Shown here: positions 1 to 11,536 of the stretch, piece by piece
Position numbering within the stretch: position 1 is the stretch's first letter
How the letters are laid out: each line of letters begins with the position of its first letter
Assembly: GCF_020080835.1 (NCBI RefSeq)
Contig: NC_058167.1
Location: forward strand, 6,740,459 to 6,804,458
Origin: Cotesia glomerata
Lineage: Eukaryota; Arthropoda; Insecta; Hymenoptera; Braconidae
DNA length: 64,000 nucleotides
Direction: 5' to 3'
Translations under genes and position numbers: made by a program
Notes under the pieces: model-generated
What the model was told of the DNA's origin: nothing
What the model saw: the letters and a program-made list of their open reading frames with translations, nothing else
The model's database searches: none

Positions 1-330
1 TTTCCAGTAATGATAACCTGAGTTTTGCCAGTTTGGAGCGAACTTGGCTTTCAGAACTTAGGCTAGCCCAATTCGAATCTTATTTGTTTTAAATTAGGCA
101 AGCCGAACATTGGTTGTGCTTATAAGTATCCTGAGGCAAGAGGTCGCTCATCATCGGCGTAGCGTCGCGGTATGGTATAGGGCTCTCATGCGTCAGGTAC
201 GGTGTTCGAGTCTCGCGTTCGACATGTACGATTTTTAATAATTAATAATTACTATTAAGGCGAGTGTGAAGTAAAGTTAAGTGTTATGTGTGACTAATGT
301 ATCTAACTCCTACATCACTTCCTTCCCCCT
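1..330 (-). repeat. Dispersed repeat copy, reverse orientation, cut by the window edge
   Basis: The reverse complement of this stretch matches about 12,060-12,360 and 13,010-13,110: the same tRNA-like block, the same AT-rich tail and the same GGCTAGCC-containing end. The copy is truncated by the start of the window and lacks the 113-bp tandem units seen in the other copy. No coding potential was seen. Confidence 0.7.
143..222 (+). repeat. tRNA-like block inside dispersed repeat (SINE-type pol III promoter)
   Basis: A box-A-like segment near 165-185 and a box-B-like GTTCGAGTC near 203-212 are spaced as in a tRNA, but no clean cloverleaf can be drawn. The same block recurs inverted at about 12,215-12,310. 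I read it as a tRNA-derived SINE head and not a functional tRNA gene. Confidence 0.5.
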
Positions 331-599
331 TGACTTATCAAATCTACCAATCAAAAAAAACTTCTTATTCACCACATTAAAAAACGCTCCAAAAAATTAA
401 AAAAAAAAAGATGACCGAAAAACTAAAATTAAATAATAAAAAATAATATTAAATAAAAACAAAAAAATATTCTTTTTTTATTCACGAAATATTTGAAAAA
501 TTTAGTCCTAAATTCCATATTTATACTTAAAATAGTAAAAGTAGATAAACAAAAAAGTATTTGTTGTTATTAATTTTCGCTTGATAATAAAAAAGCTAA

Positions 600-890
600 A
601 AACCAAGAAAGAATTAAATTTGGATTCTTCCTTGCGAATTTGGTTTCCGAACTGCTGCCTACTTAGGTAGCCAAATTCAGGCTGAATGAGGTTTAGATAG
701 TCACCAGCAAGTGTGGTTTCAAAACTGCAGCCTAATCAGGAAGCCAAGTTAGGCTGAGCCTCGCAACTGCGTTACATCTCAAACTTGAATCTGGTTTGGA
801 TGCCTCACTTACCGCAAGTTTGGAATTCAGCATGCCTTACTTGCACCAAATCACTGCCTCACTGAAATTTCTAGTCGGGCTCCTCTTTCA
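600..890 (+). repeat. Degenerate repeat with GCCTCACT / TCTAGTCGGG end
   Basis: This moderately GC-richer patch ends with the same short block (GCATGCCT, CTCACT, TCTAGTCGGG) that ends the repeat at about 13,115-13,150. It contains loosely repeated 'AGCC(A)AA.TTAGGCTGA' phrases. It is probably a diverged relative of that repeat. Confidence 0.45.
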
Positions 891-1218
891 ATCTAGCTTT
901 AATTTTTTTATTTCAAAAGATATATGGCAAAATCACATACATGGTAAATTGCCATACTGATGATATGTAATCATTTTCATAAAAGTAAATAATATTCACA
1001 TAAAAATTTAATAAGAATTTTTTTTTACTAATTTTACAATTAGTACAAAAATCATTTACAGCGTATAGTAGGCGACATATTTATAAAAAATCGATTTTTT
1101 AGGACCTTTGATCTTAAATATTTCAATACGCGGACTTGAAATTTTGTAAGACTTTTGAGAAAGCTTTTAGAATACCAAAACAAAGATCGCAATAAGAACT
1201 TATTATCTTTTAGTCCAA

Positions 1219-1376
1219 CACTGAAAAAAAAAAAAATTAACTTGAATCAAAAGAAAAATTCTTGAATCAATTAAAACCAAGAAAAATTTCTTAGTTATAT
1301 AATTATTCTTCTCAAATAAAGAAGATAAAGTTCTTCAAAATTTTTTTCTTGATTCAAGTTAGTTTTTTTTTCTGTC
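1219..1376 (+). mobile_element. Small foldback MITE-like element
   Basis: The left end CACTGAAAAAA is followed by AACTTGAATCAA, and the right end carries TTGATTCAAGTTAG followed by a T run and a degenerate terminus. The arms pair to form a hairpin of about 150 bp. It resembles the element at 48,858-48,984, which shares the ACTTGATT and AAGAAAAATTCTTGA phrases. Confidence 0.55.
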
Positions 1377-1424
1377 GAGGTGAAATCCTAATGTAACTCC
1401 CCTAAATTCCTTCAAAACAAAACA

Positions 1425-2191
1425 AAATTAGGAAAACGGTTGACCCTAAAGGCCATCCCTGCAACTTCCTGCTACCTCCATACCTAAGCGCTCAACAATT
1501 CACTCATTTTTGAAGCTCTTCGAGCTCAAAAATGTAATTTTTGTGTAATTTTGAGCTCTCCGAGCTCAAAAAAAATAGCTGTTCTGTGCTATTGAGCTCT
1601 TGGAGCTAATTCCGTACTTGAGCGCTCAAAATTGCACTAATTACGTTTTTGAGCTCTTCGAGCTCAAAAGACTGATGGAAGTTTCATAGAACACTATTTT
1701 TTGAATTTTCAAACCGCAATAACTTTTGAATGAATAAACCGATTTTCTCGCGGTTTACGGCATTCAACGCAGTTTTTTAAGTTCTTTGAAGAATCTTTAA
1801 GCGTAAACTGGTCAGATTAAAAATTTTATAGAAATTATGAAAAAAACATTTTTTTCAATTTTTTTCGACAACGATATCTCACGAACGAATCAACTGATTT
1901 TAACCGGGCTGGTGGCAGTTGACGTAGTTTTTTGAGGTTAAGAGCTATTTAGTTTTTGGAATCGATCGGTTCAGCCGTTTAAAAGATATTTAAAAAAACG
2001 AATTTTTGGAAATTTTATTTTTAAGATTTCTCAAAATTCATCGACTCAAATTCTGTAAACTAGTATCAGAATTCTAAGGGCAAAGGAACTCTTTGGAACG
2101 CCACTTATTTCGATCGAATCGGATGATCCGTTCAAAAGTTATGAGAGATTTACATACATTTACATACAATTACATACATAGATACATACAT

Positions 2192-2192
<1 letters not shown>
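1425..2192 (+). repeat. Dispersed repeat, 5' half, interrupted by the LINE
   Basis: It begins AGGAAAACGGTTGACCC and carries several GAGCTC-centred palindromic phrases (1,510-1,680), then the conserved 'ACGAACGAATCAAC' block near 1,880. It ends in ACATA-rich sequence leading into a (CA)n tract. Related copies lie at 15,336-15,953, 39,796-40,133/45,946-46,436 and, reversed, 40,134-45,945. The 3' half of this copy resumes at 7,501 beyond the LINE. Confidence 0.8.

Positions 2193-2275
<83 letters not shown>
2193..2275 (+). repeat. (CA)n microsatellite, 5' flank of LINE
   Basis: About 41 uninterrupted CA dinucleotides. It lies exactly between the dispersed repeat's 5' half and the LINE 5' UTR. 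Apparent His/Thr or Val/Cys ORFs here are microsatellite artefacts. Confidence 0.97.
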
Positions 2276-2277
<2 letters not shown>

Positions 2278-2770
2278 GGGGCAGAAGAGATACTGCTACC
2301 GGGCGCGTCTCCCCGAGCGGATGGGAGAACGCTCGCTGTCCTTGGATGACACTTAATCTCTTAGTTGATGAGGTACAGCGGGTAGGAGCCAAGCAAAATA
2401 ACCAAACAAAATACGCTCCCGTGGATAAAACTCCCCTTTAATGGGTTGGTCGCACTAACTGACCTAACAAGACGATCGTTCCCTGCTGTGACCCACTGGG
2501 AGTGACCGGAACCTCGTGTCGTAGTTTCCGACGATGCAGGCCACGGCTGATGTGAGCTTGCTCTGCCGAGGTGTAAGTCGCAGCAGTGGATCAGGAGCCA
2601 GCCACTTCGGGCCTTGATCAGGAAGTACGCAGTGAGTGTTAGAGATCGGAATCTTCACCGCTCCGAGCGAGTCTAGTCCGTCCGTGTATTCCGGGACTGG
2701 CTAAGTGTCGGCTAGGCCTCAGGGAACTGGGGTAGGAGTACTATCTCCGAGGGTACACCCGTTCCTAGTT

Positions 2771-4231
2771 ATGGCAACCCGCTCCACTCCGTACGATGCG
2801 CTGGTAAATCAAAAAAGTATGAGTACGTTACAGGAAACAAACATGAATAGAAACGGGCTTCATGCTCAACAAGCAGCGATTGAAGCAAGCGCTGACATGA
2901 AGAGAACGCAAGCGTTGGAGCGCCTTGAGAAGCTGACCATTGAGCTGCAAGAGTTTGTCCAAACTAAGGTCAATATCCACAAGGAGATAAAGACCAAGAC
3001 AACCGGTGTAGTCAATGCTCTTGGAAGATTCAAGAAACTGGACGAAGAATGGCGCTCATCATTACACCGCACCCCTTGTGCTACATCGGAGAGAAACAGT
3101 CAAGTGGTTGTTGAAGAAGCGATGGACACTGGAGCCGAAGGTGACGGAGAATCAGTCGCTGAAGAAGAAAGTGAAACTATCACAACGGCAGAGACTGAAT
3201 CCTTTGACCAAGACGGCCGCATCCTGAGGAAGTTGAAAAGAAAAATTCGTTCTCCCGAAGGCGGAGCTTTTCATACTCCCAAGAAGCTGAAAGACGTTGG
3301 ACCTGGTCATCCCATCAAGAAGCAGGAAGTGGTTAAGGATCTTCCACAAAACTCTTGTGAACAGAACAAGAAGCCAGGCTGGGAAAAGGTGCAGTCCAGA
3401 AAGGACAAGAAGAAGGAGCGCAAGAAACTGCCCCCAGAAAAACCTCTGGTGCCTCCACCGAAGCCGAACCAGAAGCCAAGAAGAACAGCAACGAGACCGG
3501 AGGCACTTATTATCCGTCCAGCGAACAAAGATAAGTATTCTGAAATACTTACACGGATCAAGGCGGACGTTCGCCCAGATCAGGTCCGCAACACAGTCGA
3601 GAAGATACGCAGGACCGCGACAGGGAACATTCTCATCACGCTGTCGAAAGGCAGTAGTGATAGAGGTAAAGACCTGCAGAAGACTATCGCGGGAATACTT
3701 AAGGAGGACGCAAATGTCATTAGTACAGGACCTGAAGAAGACCTGGAAATTCGCGATATTGACGATACTACAACTAAAGATGACATTCTAACAGCTTTAC
3801 AAGAGGCAGCTGGAAACGATTGTGGTATAACAGTAGAGGCCATTAAAATTCGTAAGGTCTTACGTAGCAGAACACAAATTGCGTCGGTGACTCTGGCAGC
3901 AACGGTAGCGCAGAAAGTGGTAGGAGAACACGGTAAGATTAGGATCGGCTGGACCAATTGTCGTATTAGAACAGTACTAAGACCAGTCCGATGTTATAAA
4001 TGCTGGCATTTTGGACACCGTGCGGTTCAGTGCACAAGTAAAGTCGACCGCTCCAAACTTTGCATTAAATGTGGAGAAGAGGGACACAAAATCGCCGAAT
4101 GTAATAAGCCTGCTAAATGCGCACTGTGTGCGGATCAATCCGGTACAGAGAATAATGCCCATCATGCCGGCACAAGCAGATGCCCAGTATACCAAGAGGC
4201 ACTCAAGAAGATAACTGATAAACGAAAATGA
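2771..4231 (+). CDS. LINE ORF1: gag-like RNA-binding protein with CCHC zinc knuckles
   Basis: This encodes the ORF1 protein that coats LINE RNA. From the first good ATG it is about 486 residues; the frame stays open upstream to a GTG at 2,705, but the ATG at 2,771 is the better start. The N-terminal half has a heptad-like helical stretch (MKRTQALERLEKL), then a highly charged Lys/Pro-rich middle. The C-terminus has two clear C-x2-C-x4-H-x4-C knuckles (CYKCWHFGHRAVQC and CIKCGEEGHKIAEC) followed by a third, irregular Cys/His cluster. The stop overlaps the ORF2 start as ATGA (4,228-4,231), the arrangement used for termination-reinitiation in this clade. The frame is intact. Confidence 0.88.
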   Translation: MATRSTPYDALVNQKSMSTLQETNMNRNGLHAQQAAIEASADMKRTQALERLEKLTIELQEFVQTKVNIHKEIKTKTTGVVNALGRFKKLDEEWRSSLHRTPCATSERNSQVVVEEAMDTGAEGDGESVAEEESETITTAETESFDQDGRILRKLKRKIRSPEGGAFHTPKKLKDVGPGHPIKKQEVVKDLPQNSCEQNKKPGWEKVQSRKDKKKERKKLPPEKPLVPPPKPNQKPRRTATRPEALIIRPANKDKYSEILTRIKADVRPDQVRNTVEKIRRTATGNILITLSKGSSDRGKDLQKTIAGILKEDANVISTGPEEDLEIRDIDDTTTKDDILTALQEAAGNDCGITVEAIKIRKVLRSRTQIASVTLAATVAQKVVGEHGKIRIGWTNCRIRTVLRPVRCYKCWHFGHRAVQCTSKVDRSKLCIKCGEEGHKIAECNKPAKCALCADQSGTENNAHHAGTSRCPVYQEALKKITDKRK

Positions 4232-7207
4232 GAATACTGCAGCTAAACATCAATCACTGTGAAGCGGCACATGATTTGCTCATGCAGACAGTACGTGAAC
4301 AGAAGCTTGACCTTGTGCTTATATCGGAACCGTATAAACACCTCGGCGGCCAACCATGGGAAACTGACTGCACCAAAAAAGCTGTCATATGGTCCTGTCG
4401 CAAGCTCCCCTTCCAGAGTGTCGTTAACAATGGCAGCGCCGGCTTTGTAGCAGCATCGGTAGATGGCATCCGCTTTTACAGCTGCTACACACCACCTAGC
4501 CTCACTATTGTTGAATTCATGGACTTTCTGGATCGACTGACGGAGGACGCGAAGCAGTACTACCCAGTGGCAATAGCTGGAGACTTCAACGCCTGGGCAG
4601 TGGAATGGGGCAGCAAACACACCAACGCTCGAGGTAAAGAACTACTGGAAGCTTTTTCTACGTTAGATGTAGTATTGTTAAACAGCGGCGATGCGCCGAC
4701 GTACACTAAAGGAGACGCAAGTTCTATTGTGGATCTTACTTTTGTCAGCAGCAGCCTCATCAGAGGAAACTACGACTGGAAGGTGATGGAGATCTACACG
4801 GCCAGCGATCACAATGCGATTCTCTGGGAAGTATCAAAGGACCGGAATCCTAGAAGACCGGCTAAGAAACTTGACATCGTTGGGTGGAAGGTGAAATCCT
4901 TTGACCCAGGTGCTCTAGTAGCTGCCCTAAATAGTGAACCGCTTACTACTGGATCTGCAGAAGAAATGACCAAGGACTTGATGAAAAGAGTGACCCAGGC
5001 TTGCGACACCTGCATGCCCCGTAAACGGGGCATGAACCAAAGACCTTCGGTGCACTGGTGGAACGAACACATCAGCTTCCTACGGAAAGAGTATCTCAAG
5101 AAAAGAAGAATATCTCAGCGTGGTTATCGGCGGCCTGACTCAGCGGAACTAGTCGCAGAATACAAGAAAGCTCGTCGACATTTAAACAAAGCCATCAAGG
5201 ATAGCAAGAAGAACTGCTGGAAAGAGCTAATCAACGAGGTGGACAAAGACTTGTGGGGTAGACCTTACAAGGCAGTCATGGCACACCTGAAATATCAGCC
5301 AATGCCGTCTCCTACGTGTCCTCAACTCTTACAGAAGATCGTGACTGCGCTGTTTCCGCGACAGCGCGTTTTCAACTATCTGTTGACACAGGACGAACTG
5401 AATGATATTCCACCTGTCACGAAAGAAGAACTGATGGAAGCTTGTAACCGCGTCGGGAATAATAAAGCACCGGGATTGGACGGAATCCCTAATATTGCCT
5501 TGAAAACATCTATTAAAGCAGCGCCAGCGTTATTCCTCGACGTCTACAACATCTGCTTGAAGGAAGGGATTCTTCCTCGGAAGTGGAAACAACAACGGCT
5601 GGTACTACTTCCTAAAGGGAAAAAGCCACCGGAAGAACCGTCATCTTATCGTCCACTCTGCATGCTGGATACAGCCGGTAAGATACTAGAACGTATAATC
5701 CACCAAAAGATAGAAGCAGTTGTCGATCCACTCTTGGCAGACAATCAGTACGGATTTCGGAAAGGACGATCAACCCTGGACGCGATCAACCTGGTTGTCG
5801 GTATAGCCAAAGACGCAATCTCCGGTACCAGATGGAAGGGGGGAACGAAGAAATATTGCCTGGTGGCAACTTTAGACATAAAAAATGCCTTTAACTCCGC
5901 CAACTGGGATTGCATCATGCAAGCCCTTCAAGAGATGAACGTATCAGGATACCTACGAAGGATAGTCGCTAGCTACTTCACAGATAGAGTCCTGAGATAT
6001 GACACGAAGAATGGTCCAAAGGAGTATGATGTTACTGGAGGTGTACCGCAGGGTTCTGTTCTCGGTCCACTTCTCTGGAATGTCATGTACAACGGATTGC
6101 TGAGACTGAAACTACCAAGAAACGTCAAACTGGTAGCGTACGCGGACGACGTAGCCGTAGTAATAGTCGCCAAGCATCTTGATGAGATAAAACATATGTT
6201 CGCTATCACCTTTGAGCGAATTAACCAGTGGATGGACACAGTAAATTTACAACTGGCTAAACAGAAGACCGAGGCTGTACTTATCACTAGCAGAAAAGTG
6301 GTGGAAACGATCAATCTAAACGTCGGAGACCAAGAAATCACATCCCAACCATTCATTCGATATCTGGGAGTGATGCTCGATGCCCGACTTAACTTTAAAC
6401 AACAAGTTGAACACGTGACCACCAAAGCATCAGCAGTAGTAGCCAACCTAGTACGATTGATGCCCAACATCGGTGGCCCAGAAGCAGACAAGGAGGTCAT
6501 TGCTATCATCAGTAGTTACATCGGTCCTCACATATGGTATATCCATTTGGGCCGACGCACTTGAGATCCAAGAATCATGGAGGAAAGCATGTCCAGTTTA
6601 CCGACTGAGCGCGCTAAGAGTAGCCAGCGCCTTTCGAACAATATCAGAGGAAGCAGTGTGTGTCATTTCCGGAACTTTGCCGCTCAGAGTCCTAGCTGAG
6701 GAAAGACGTAACCTTTACCAACGAAAGAGGACAACCGCACAAAGTGCCGAGGAACTCAGAGCTAAAGAACGGCAGAACAGCATCGCGCGATGGCAATCGC
6801 AGTGGGACGCCGCGACAACAGGGAGATGGACACACCGTCTCATACCAAGGATTGACGTTTGGCTTAACCGGAATCACGGCGAGGCCAACTACTATCTGAC
6901 CCAGATGTTGTCAGGACACGGCTGTTTCCGGGAGTACCTTTATCGCTTTAAGCACGATGATTGCCCAGAGTGTCCGTCTTGCCCAAGAGTTGCTGAAAAT
7001 GCGGAGCACGTTTTCTTTGAGTGCCCTCGTTTTAACCCACAGCGTGATGAGTTAGAGAAGATCCTGAACAAGAAAATCACACCAGAGTCAATAGTAGAAG
7101 AAATGCTGTCATCCGAAGCTGCCTGGAACGCCACAAGCACGTTTACCACCGAAGTGCTTACAGAGCTGCGTTCCATTGAAAGAAAAAGGGCAAATGACAG
7201 AAACTAG
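4228..7207 (+). pseudogene. LINE ORF2: endonuclease-reverse transcriptase, one frameshift
   Basis: The N-terminal endonuclease shows LNIN, ISEPY, GDFNAWAVEWG and SDHNA motifs. The reverse transcriptase shows APGLDGIPN, RPLCMLDTAGK, QYGFRKGRST, DIKNAFNSANW, GVPQGSVLGP and the catalytic YADD in LVAYADDVAVV. The original frame stops at 6,564, but the natural continuation (SSVVTSVLTYGISIWADALE and the C-terminal C-x2-C..H-x4-C finger ending FFECPRF) is open in another frame from about 6,473 to 7,207. A single indel between about 6,478 and 6,500 accounts for this. Apart from that the enzyme is complete, so the copy is recent but probably unable to make full-length ORF2. Confidence 0.88.
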
Positions 7208-7460
7208 AAGGAAGGAAAAATAACACCTTAGCCACCAGAAGGAATAGCAGCAGCTAGATCCTCCCCTCACGAAGTAATGCCTGACGGCGGTTTCCATGAG
7301 GGATTAGAGGAAAGAAGAAAAGGGGTTTAGGGTTAGTGGGTAGGGGCGTTAGCGTCGAGTTTTAGTATGACGCTGCGTCGAGTCGCCACATATCCAGGCC
7401 GAACAGCTATGCCTGGAATCCGTAAGAAGGATTCCCCCCCCCTAAGATAAAAAAAAAAAA

Positions 7461-7463
<3 letters not shown>
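7208..7463 (+). other. LINE 3' UTR and A tail
   Basis: About 240 bases of non-coding sequence follow the ORF2 stop. They end in a C run (7,434-7,442) and an A-rich tail that merges directly into (CA)n. This shows which end was primed by target-site reverse transcription. Confidence 0.75.

Positions 7464-7500
<37 letters not shown>
7464..7500 (+). repeat. (CA)n microsatellite, 3' flank of LINE
   Basis: About 18 CA units directly after the LINE A tail. With 2,193-2,275 it brackets the element in one CA tract. Confidence 0.95.
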
Positions 7501-7504
<4 letters not shown>

Positions 7505-7656
7505 GACACGGTGACATCACCGCGGAAATAGTCAGGAAAGCTTCCTAGGACCTCAAAACGTCGAGATCTGATGAAAACTCGATTTTCGAAAAACGGGGTG
7601 AAAACAATAACTTCCCGATTTTTGAAAATTTTCAATTTTCTTAGCGGGAGGTTAAA
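7501..7656 (+). repeat. Dispersed repeat, 3' half
   Basis: It matches the 3' terminal part of the other copies: GCTTCCTAGGACCTCAAAACG, then an ACTTCCCGATTTTTGAAAA phrase and the terminal CTTAGCGGGAGGTTAAAAATT. It completes the copy whose 5' half is 1,425-2,192. Confidence 0.85.
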
Positions 7657-7878
7657 AATTTCAACTTTACTAGAAAATGTTTTGATATTAGGATACCGAT
7701 TTTTTAAAGTTTAATTTTTCAATAAGTGAAGCTACTAAAATTAGAAAATTTTTGACAGTTATTAAAATTTTTGCTAATAAATAAATATGTATGCAAAAAT
7801 TTTTTTAAATTAACACTTGAAAAAATTTGAAAAAAATGTTAGTGTTATTACTTAAAATATATTCTTTATAATAATTCG

Positions 7879-7942
7879 TTATAGTCGCTAATGACCAAAA
7901 TGTTAAGGCGACTTTAAATAAACAAATATAAAAAAAAAAAAA
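7879..7942 (+). repeat. SINE 3' end with A tail
   Basis: A GTCGCTAATGACC..AAGGCGACTTTAAA hairpin followed by an A run matches the 3' end of the SINE at 54,382-54,603 (GTCGCTCATGACC..ATGCGACTTTAAAA plus A run). The tRNA-like head is not present here, so this is a 5'-truncated copy. Confidence 0.55.
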
Positions 7943-10399
7943 TTCGTTAAAAAAAATCTCAAATGACTGCTAATTTTTGTATCATAATTAATTTAAAAAA
8001 TGATTTTTTTATAAAAATATCTCATTCCGTAATTTCTGTGAAAAATAAAAATTATTACAAAAAGTGAACCAAAAGAAAACTCCATGTGGTTAATGAATCA
8101 ATAAAGCCCGCATGATTATGTCTCCCGCCAAATTTAATTTACCGGGGACTTTAAAATGAAAAACCTATTATTATAGTTGCGGCTGTTGTTACACAACATT
8201 TTTTAGAGTGAAAAAATAGTGCGAGTCACCCACGAATAGTAAGTAAAGTCATTATCAAAACGAAGATCGCGTTGGCTATATAGCCGTAGGGGGTGACTTT
8301 CAAGTGGCCAAAGTGGTCTGATTGTACGGTCATCAGGTCCTAGAACCAAGCGTTGTAGTGGGGGCTGAACGGGTGCTGGTGGGGTACAACTTGACTGGTA
8401 GTAAAGTTCCTGTATACTAATACGTTATATACGTGTATGGTATGGTATAGACTTGGTATAATCCCCCTACCCTTGGATAATACATAAGGCCCTAATAACT
8501 AAACTACTGTTGTGCCAGTGGTTTAACATCCGTTCTCGCGTAGGCACGTACCGCTTTTTACGCACGCGGTTGCCTCACCACAATCATTCTAGTCTACAGA
8601 GTATAATAATTTTTTTAATGTAATATCAATTACTAATTGTCTATTTTAGCGTGTATTCAGTTGTAACTTTTTATTTAAGTGAATGATTTTATGTGATTAA
8701 AAGAATATTACATAGTTATATCTTTAAACAGTTGGTGATTGTTTACTGGATGTACTATTGAAAGTACTGTGTGTTTTTAAATAGCCATTAGTGAGTATAT
8801 TTATGTCTTTAAAAACTGTGATATTTTATAAAAATTTTTAATTTATAATTCAGCAAACTAACAAAAAATATTGAAACTCTGATCAATTTAACTAATGAAA
8901 TCATTTTGTTTAAAAGAATTTTTTTTTACTTCAAAATTGTGATGCTTTATAAGGAAGACTCATTCTTATACTTTATTATTGTAATCAGAATTTTTTTTTA
9001 ATCAAATCTAGTACAGTTTTGAAAATATTGTTCTAATTTATGCTTTATTCAAAAATACAAAAATTAAATTGATGAATTGATCGACTGTCACTCTTTTTAA
9101 TTCTAGGTTTGTTAAGCCTGGTAAATACACTCTTGAAATACATTTAAAAAAATTTATAGAATTAGAAAAATTTTTAATTATTGGATTAATATACATTTAT
9201 CCCGCTTATACTAAATCAGTTAATTGATTTGAAAGACAAACGTTCAATAAGGGTATTCAGAAACAAGATATTAAAAATTTTGTTTAGAATAATTTTTTTT
9301 AATTGTTTGATCAAAAGAATTTAAATCTATTGATTTTTTCGAATAAAAAATAAGTTGAAATTTTTGTTGATACATACATGTTTATTGTCTTTAAAAGGAT
9401 ATCAAAATCAATTCTTAATCTCAAAGTATGGACGTCTGCTATGAAACCGATTTCTTGAAATCATAAAGGGAAGCCCAAAATTAAACTATAAAATTGACAT
9501 GTTTCAAATAATGGTTATTGAATAAAACATATATTATTAAAATCAAAATCTTGTAATCAGTATTTTACGATTGAATGATTTTTATTACAAAGGCTTCTTA
9601 TATTCGCATACCCTTATTATATATACTAATATAATAGGTACGTAAATATGAATTTCTTGCAAGGGCACGGATAATATTATGTTTTTTATATTACGCCAAA
9701 AACGTCCTACCTGTACGTTAACACATATTACGCATGGTTGAGAGGGGTAACCTCGATTTTACCTTCTTTACTTTTCTTTTATTAGTCGTATTATCCGTTC
9801 TTTTTTTTTCTTAGTGGGCTTGTAAAATCGGTATTGAAAATTATTAATTTTAGAAAATTAAAAAAAACTTTCCCAGGAAATTTTAGGATTACATAATATT
9901 ATGCTGTTCTTTATACTGTAATAAGAGGATTAATAAGAGTATATGGTTATCTCTACACTATAATTTTACTGCATAATTTTTTTAAGCTACACAGAAGAAA
10001 AAAATCGTCTTAAAGCTGTAGTATAAACGAATATTTTTGATTCAAGAAAATACTAAAAAAAATCCAAACTATTTGAAATAATACTCACAGTATTATTAAA
10101 ATGAATAAATTATTATCATCATAAAGAACACACAATTATTTTAATTTTAAATTCACTTTTTTTTATTAATAATAATAAATGTGACATTATTTTACAACAA
10201 AGGATACTATCGCATACATATATTGATTTGTTGAAATGTTCACAAAAGATAGATATTTATGTGTTAAAGGGGAAAGAAAGAATTTCCAAGATATCAATCA
10301 ATCTCTCACACTTCAGTAATTGGCTATTCTATTAGACTTAAGAGCGGTTGATAGTTGATTTTCAAACGAGTTTTGCTCATGAATAAGATAAAATTTTGA

Positions 10400-10460
10400 A
10401 AAAAACGCTTCGCTCTTCGATAGATAATTAAATTATTTATCGAAGAGCGAAGCGCTTTTT
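10400..10460. repeat. Perfect-arm hairpin
   Basis: The left arm AAAAACGCTTCGCTCTTCG and right arm CGAAGAGCGAAGCGCTTTTT pair across an AT-rich loop. Weaker pairing extends to about 10,365-10,500. It is likely a tiny foldback element and not a gene terminator, as no gene precedes it. Confidence 0.6.
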
Positions 10461-11536
10461 TAGAAAATTTTCATTTATTTATGCATAAAATGCGTTTTAA
10501 GATTCCATAAGTTGTACAAGTATGACAGAGATACTTTCGTTTATCCAATAGAGGGCGAGAGAGAGAAAAAATGTAAACCCTTCTTAAGATTGCAATTTTT
10601 TTTTTTTTTAATTTAAATGTATCAATTAGTGGTTTCTAAATAACAATAAAAATGCGACCAAGTTATTAAAGTTAAATAAATAAAATATTTATGCTTCAAA
10701 CATGTTCTTTACAAAATTACTCTGTGGTATTTCCCCAAAATCTCGCATGTTTCTTTAAAAAGTCTTTTGTTACACTCAGTACTTGTGTAGATGCCGAGAT
10801 CGTAAAATTTTAACGACTTTTCAAATATCTAGAGCTTGTTGTATCTACCAAAAAAGTCCTTGTAAAAAAAAAAAAAAAAAACATAAAATAAAAGTGCGAC
10901 ACGAAGCGAGAAGAGATAAAAGTGGACAAGAGAGTCTTAAAGTCCACCATAAAAAAACAGACAAGTGCCATTTATTATTATACTGTGTATTAGAACACAC
11001 TGATAGAAGGATTTAGTTCTATTTAATAAGATTTAGTAACAGATACTAAATGATTTAGTAACAAACCTTTCATTACCAAATATTTAGTAATAGGTACTAA
11101 ATCATTTATTAAAGCTCATTTAGTTCCACCAAATAAATATTTAGTAGTATTTAACAAATGATTTATTGGTACTCAATAAATCGTTTATTGGTATCAAAAA
11201 AATTAATTTTTTAACTAATTTTAGCGTGTAACCTAACTTTTTAACTTAAAATAAATAAAAATGATTAAAATAAATAATTTTAAGTAAAAATATAATGTAT
11301 TATAAAGAAAAAAATCTCATTAAATTATTTTTTTTTCGTTTTAGACATTTATAAAATTTAAAATTAAACAAGTTTTTAACACATCAATAATAGACAAATT
11401 AAAAAATTTAATCTAAACTCCACTGAGAAAAGACATAAATAGAAGATATTTATTGAGAGTATGTGTGTTTTTAAAGGTTTAATAAATCTCCCAAAATCGA
11501 GCTGAATAAAATAATCTAAAAGTTAGTGAATAGGTT

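Larger units (their letters stand above)
2276..7463 (+). mobile_element. R1-clade non-LTR retrotransposon (LINE), nearly full length
   Basis: The layout is a 5' UTR (2,276 to about 2,770), a gag-like ORF1 with zinc knuckles, an ORF2 with apurinic-like endonuclease, reverse transcriptase and a C-terminal CCHC-type finger, a 3' UTR (7,208 to about 7,447) and an A tail. There is no LTR. The endonuclease start, the order of domains and the absence of RNase H fit the R1 clade. It is GC-richer than its surroundings. It is bounded on both sides by (CA)n and sits in the CA core of a dispersed repeat, as reported for microsatellite-targeting R1-clade families such as Waldo and mino. The family-level assignment is inference. 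Confidence 0.88.
7657..10990. other. AT-rich non-coding stretch
   Basis: No ORF with protein-like composition was seen. It contains a SINE tail (7,879-7,942), a GC-richer patch near 8,260-8,420 that could hold a promoter or non-coding exon but shows no decisive signal, and a hairpin at 10,400-10,460. A short ORF at 10,783-11,016 is low-complexity and not credible. Confidence 0.5.

Noticed and set aside
2093..2441. ORFs with long His-Thr or Val-Cys runs around the (CA)n tracts (also 45,005-45,416)
   Set aside because: These are translations of CA/GT microsatellite, not proteins. The only real coding nearby belongs to the LINE ORF1s.
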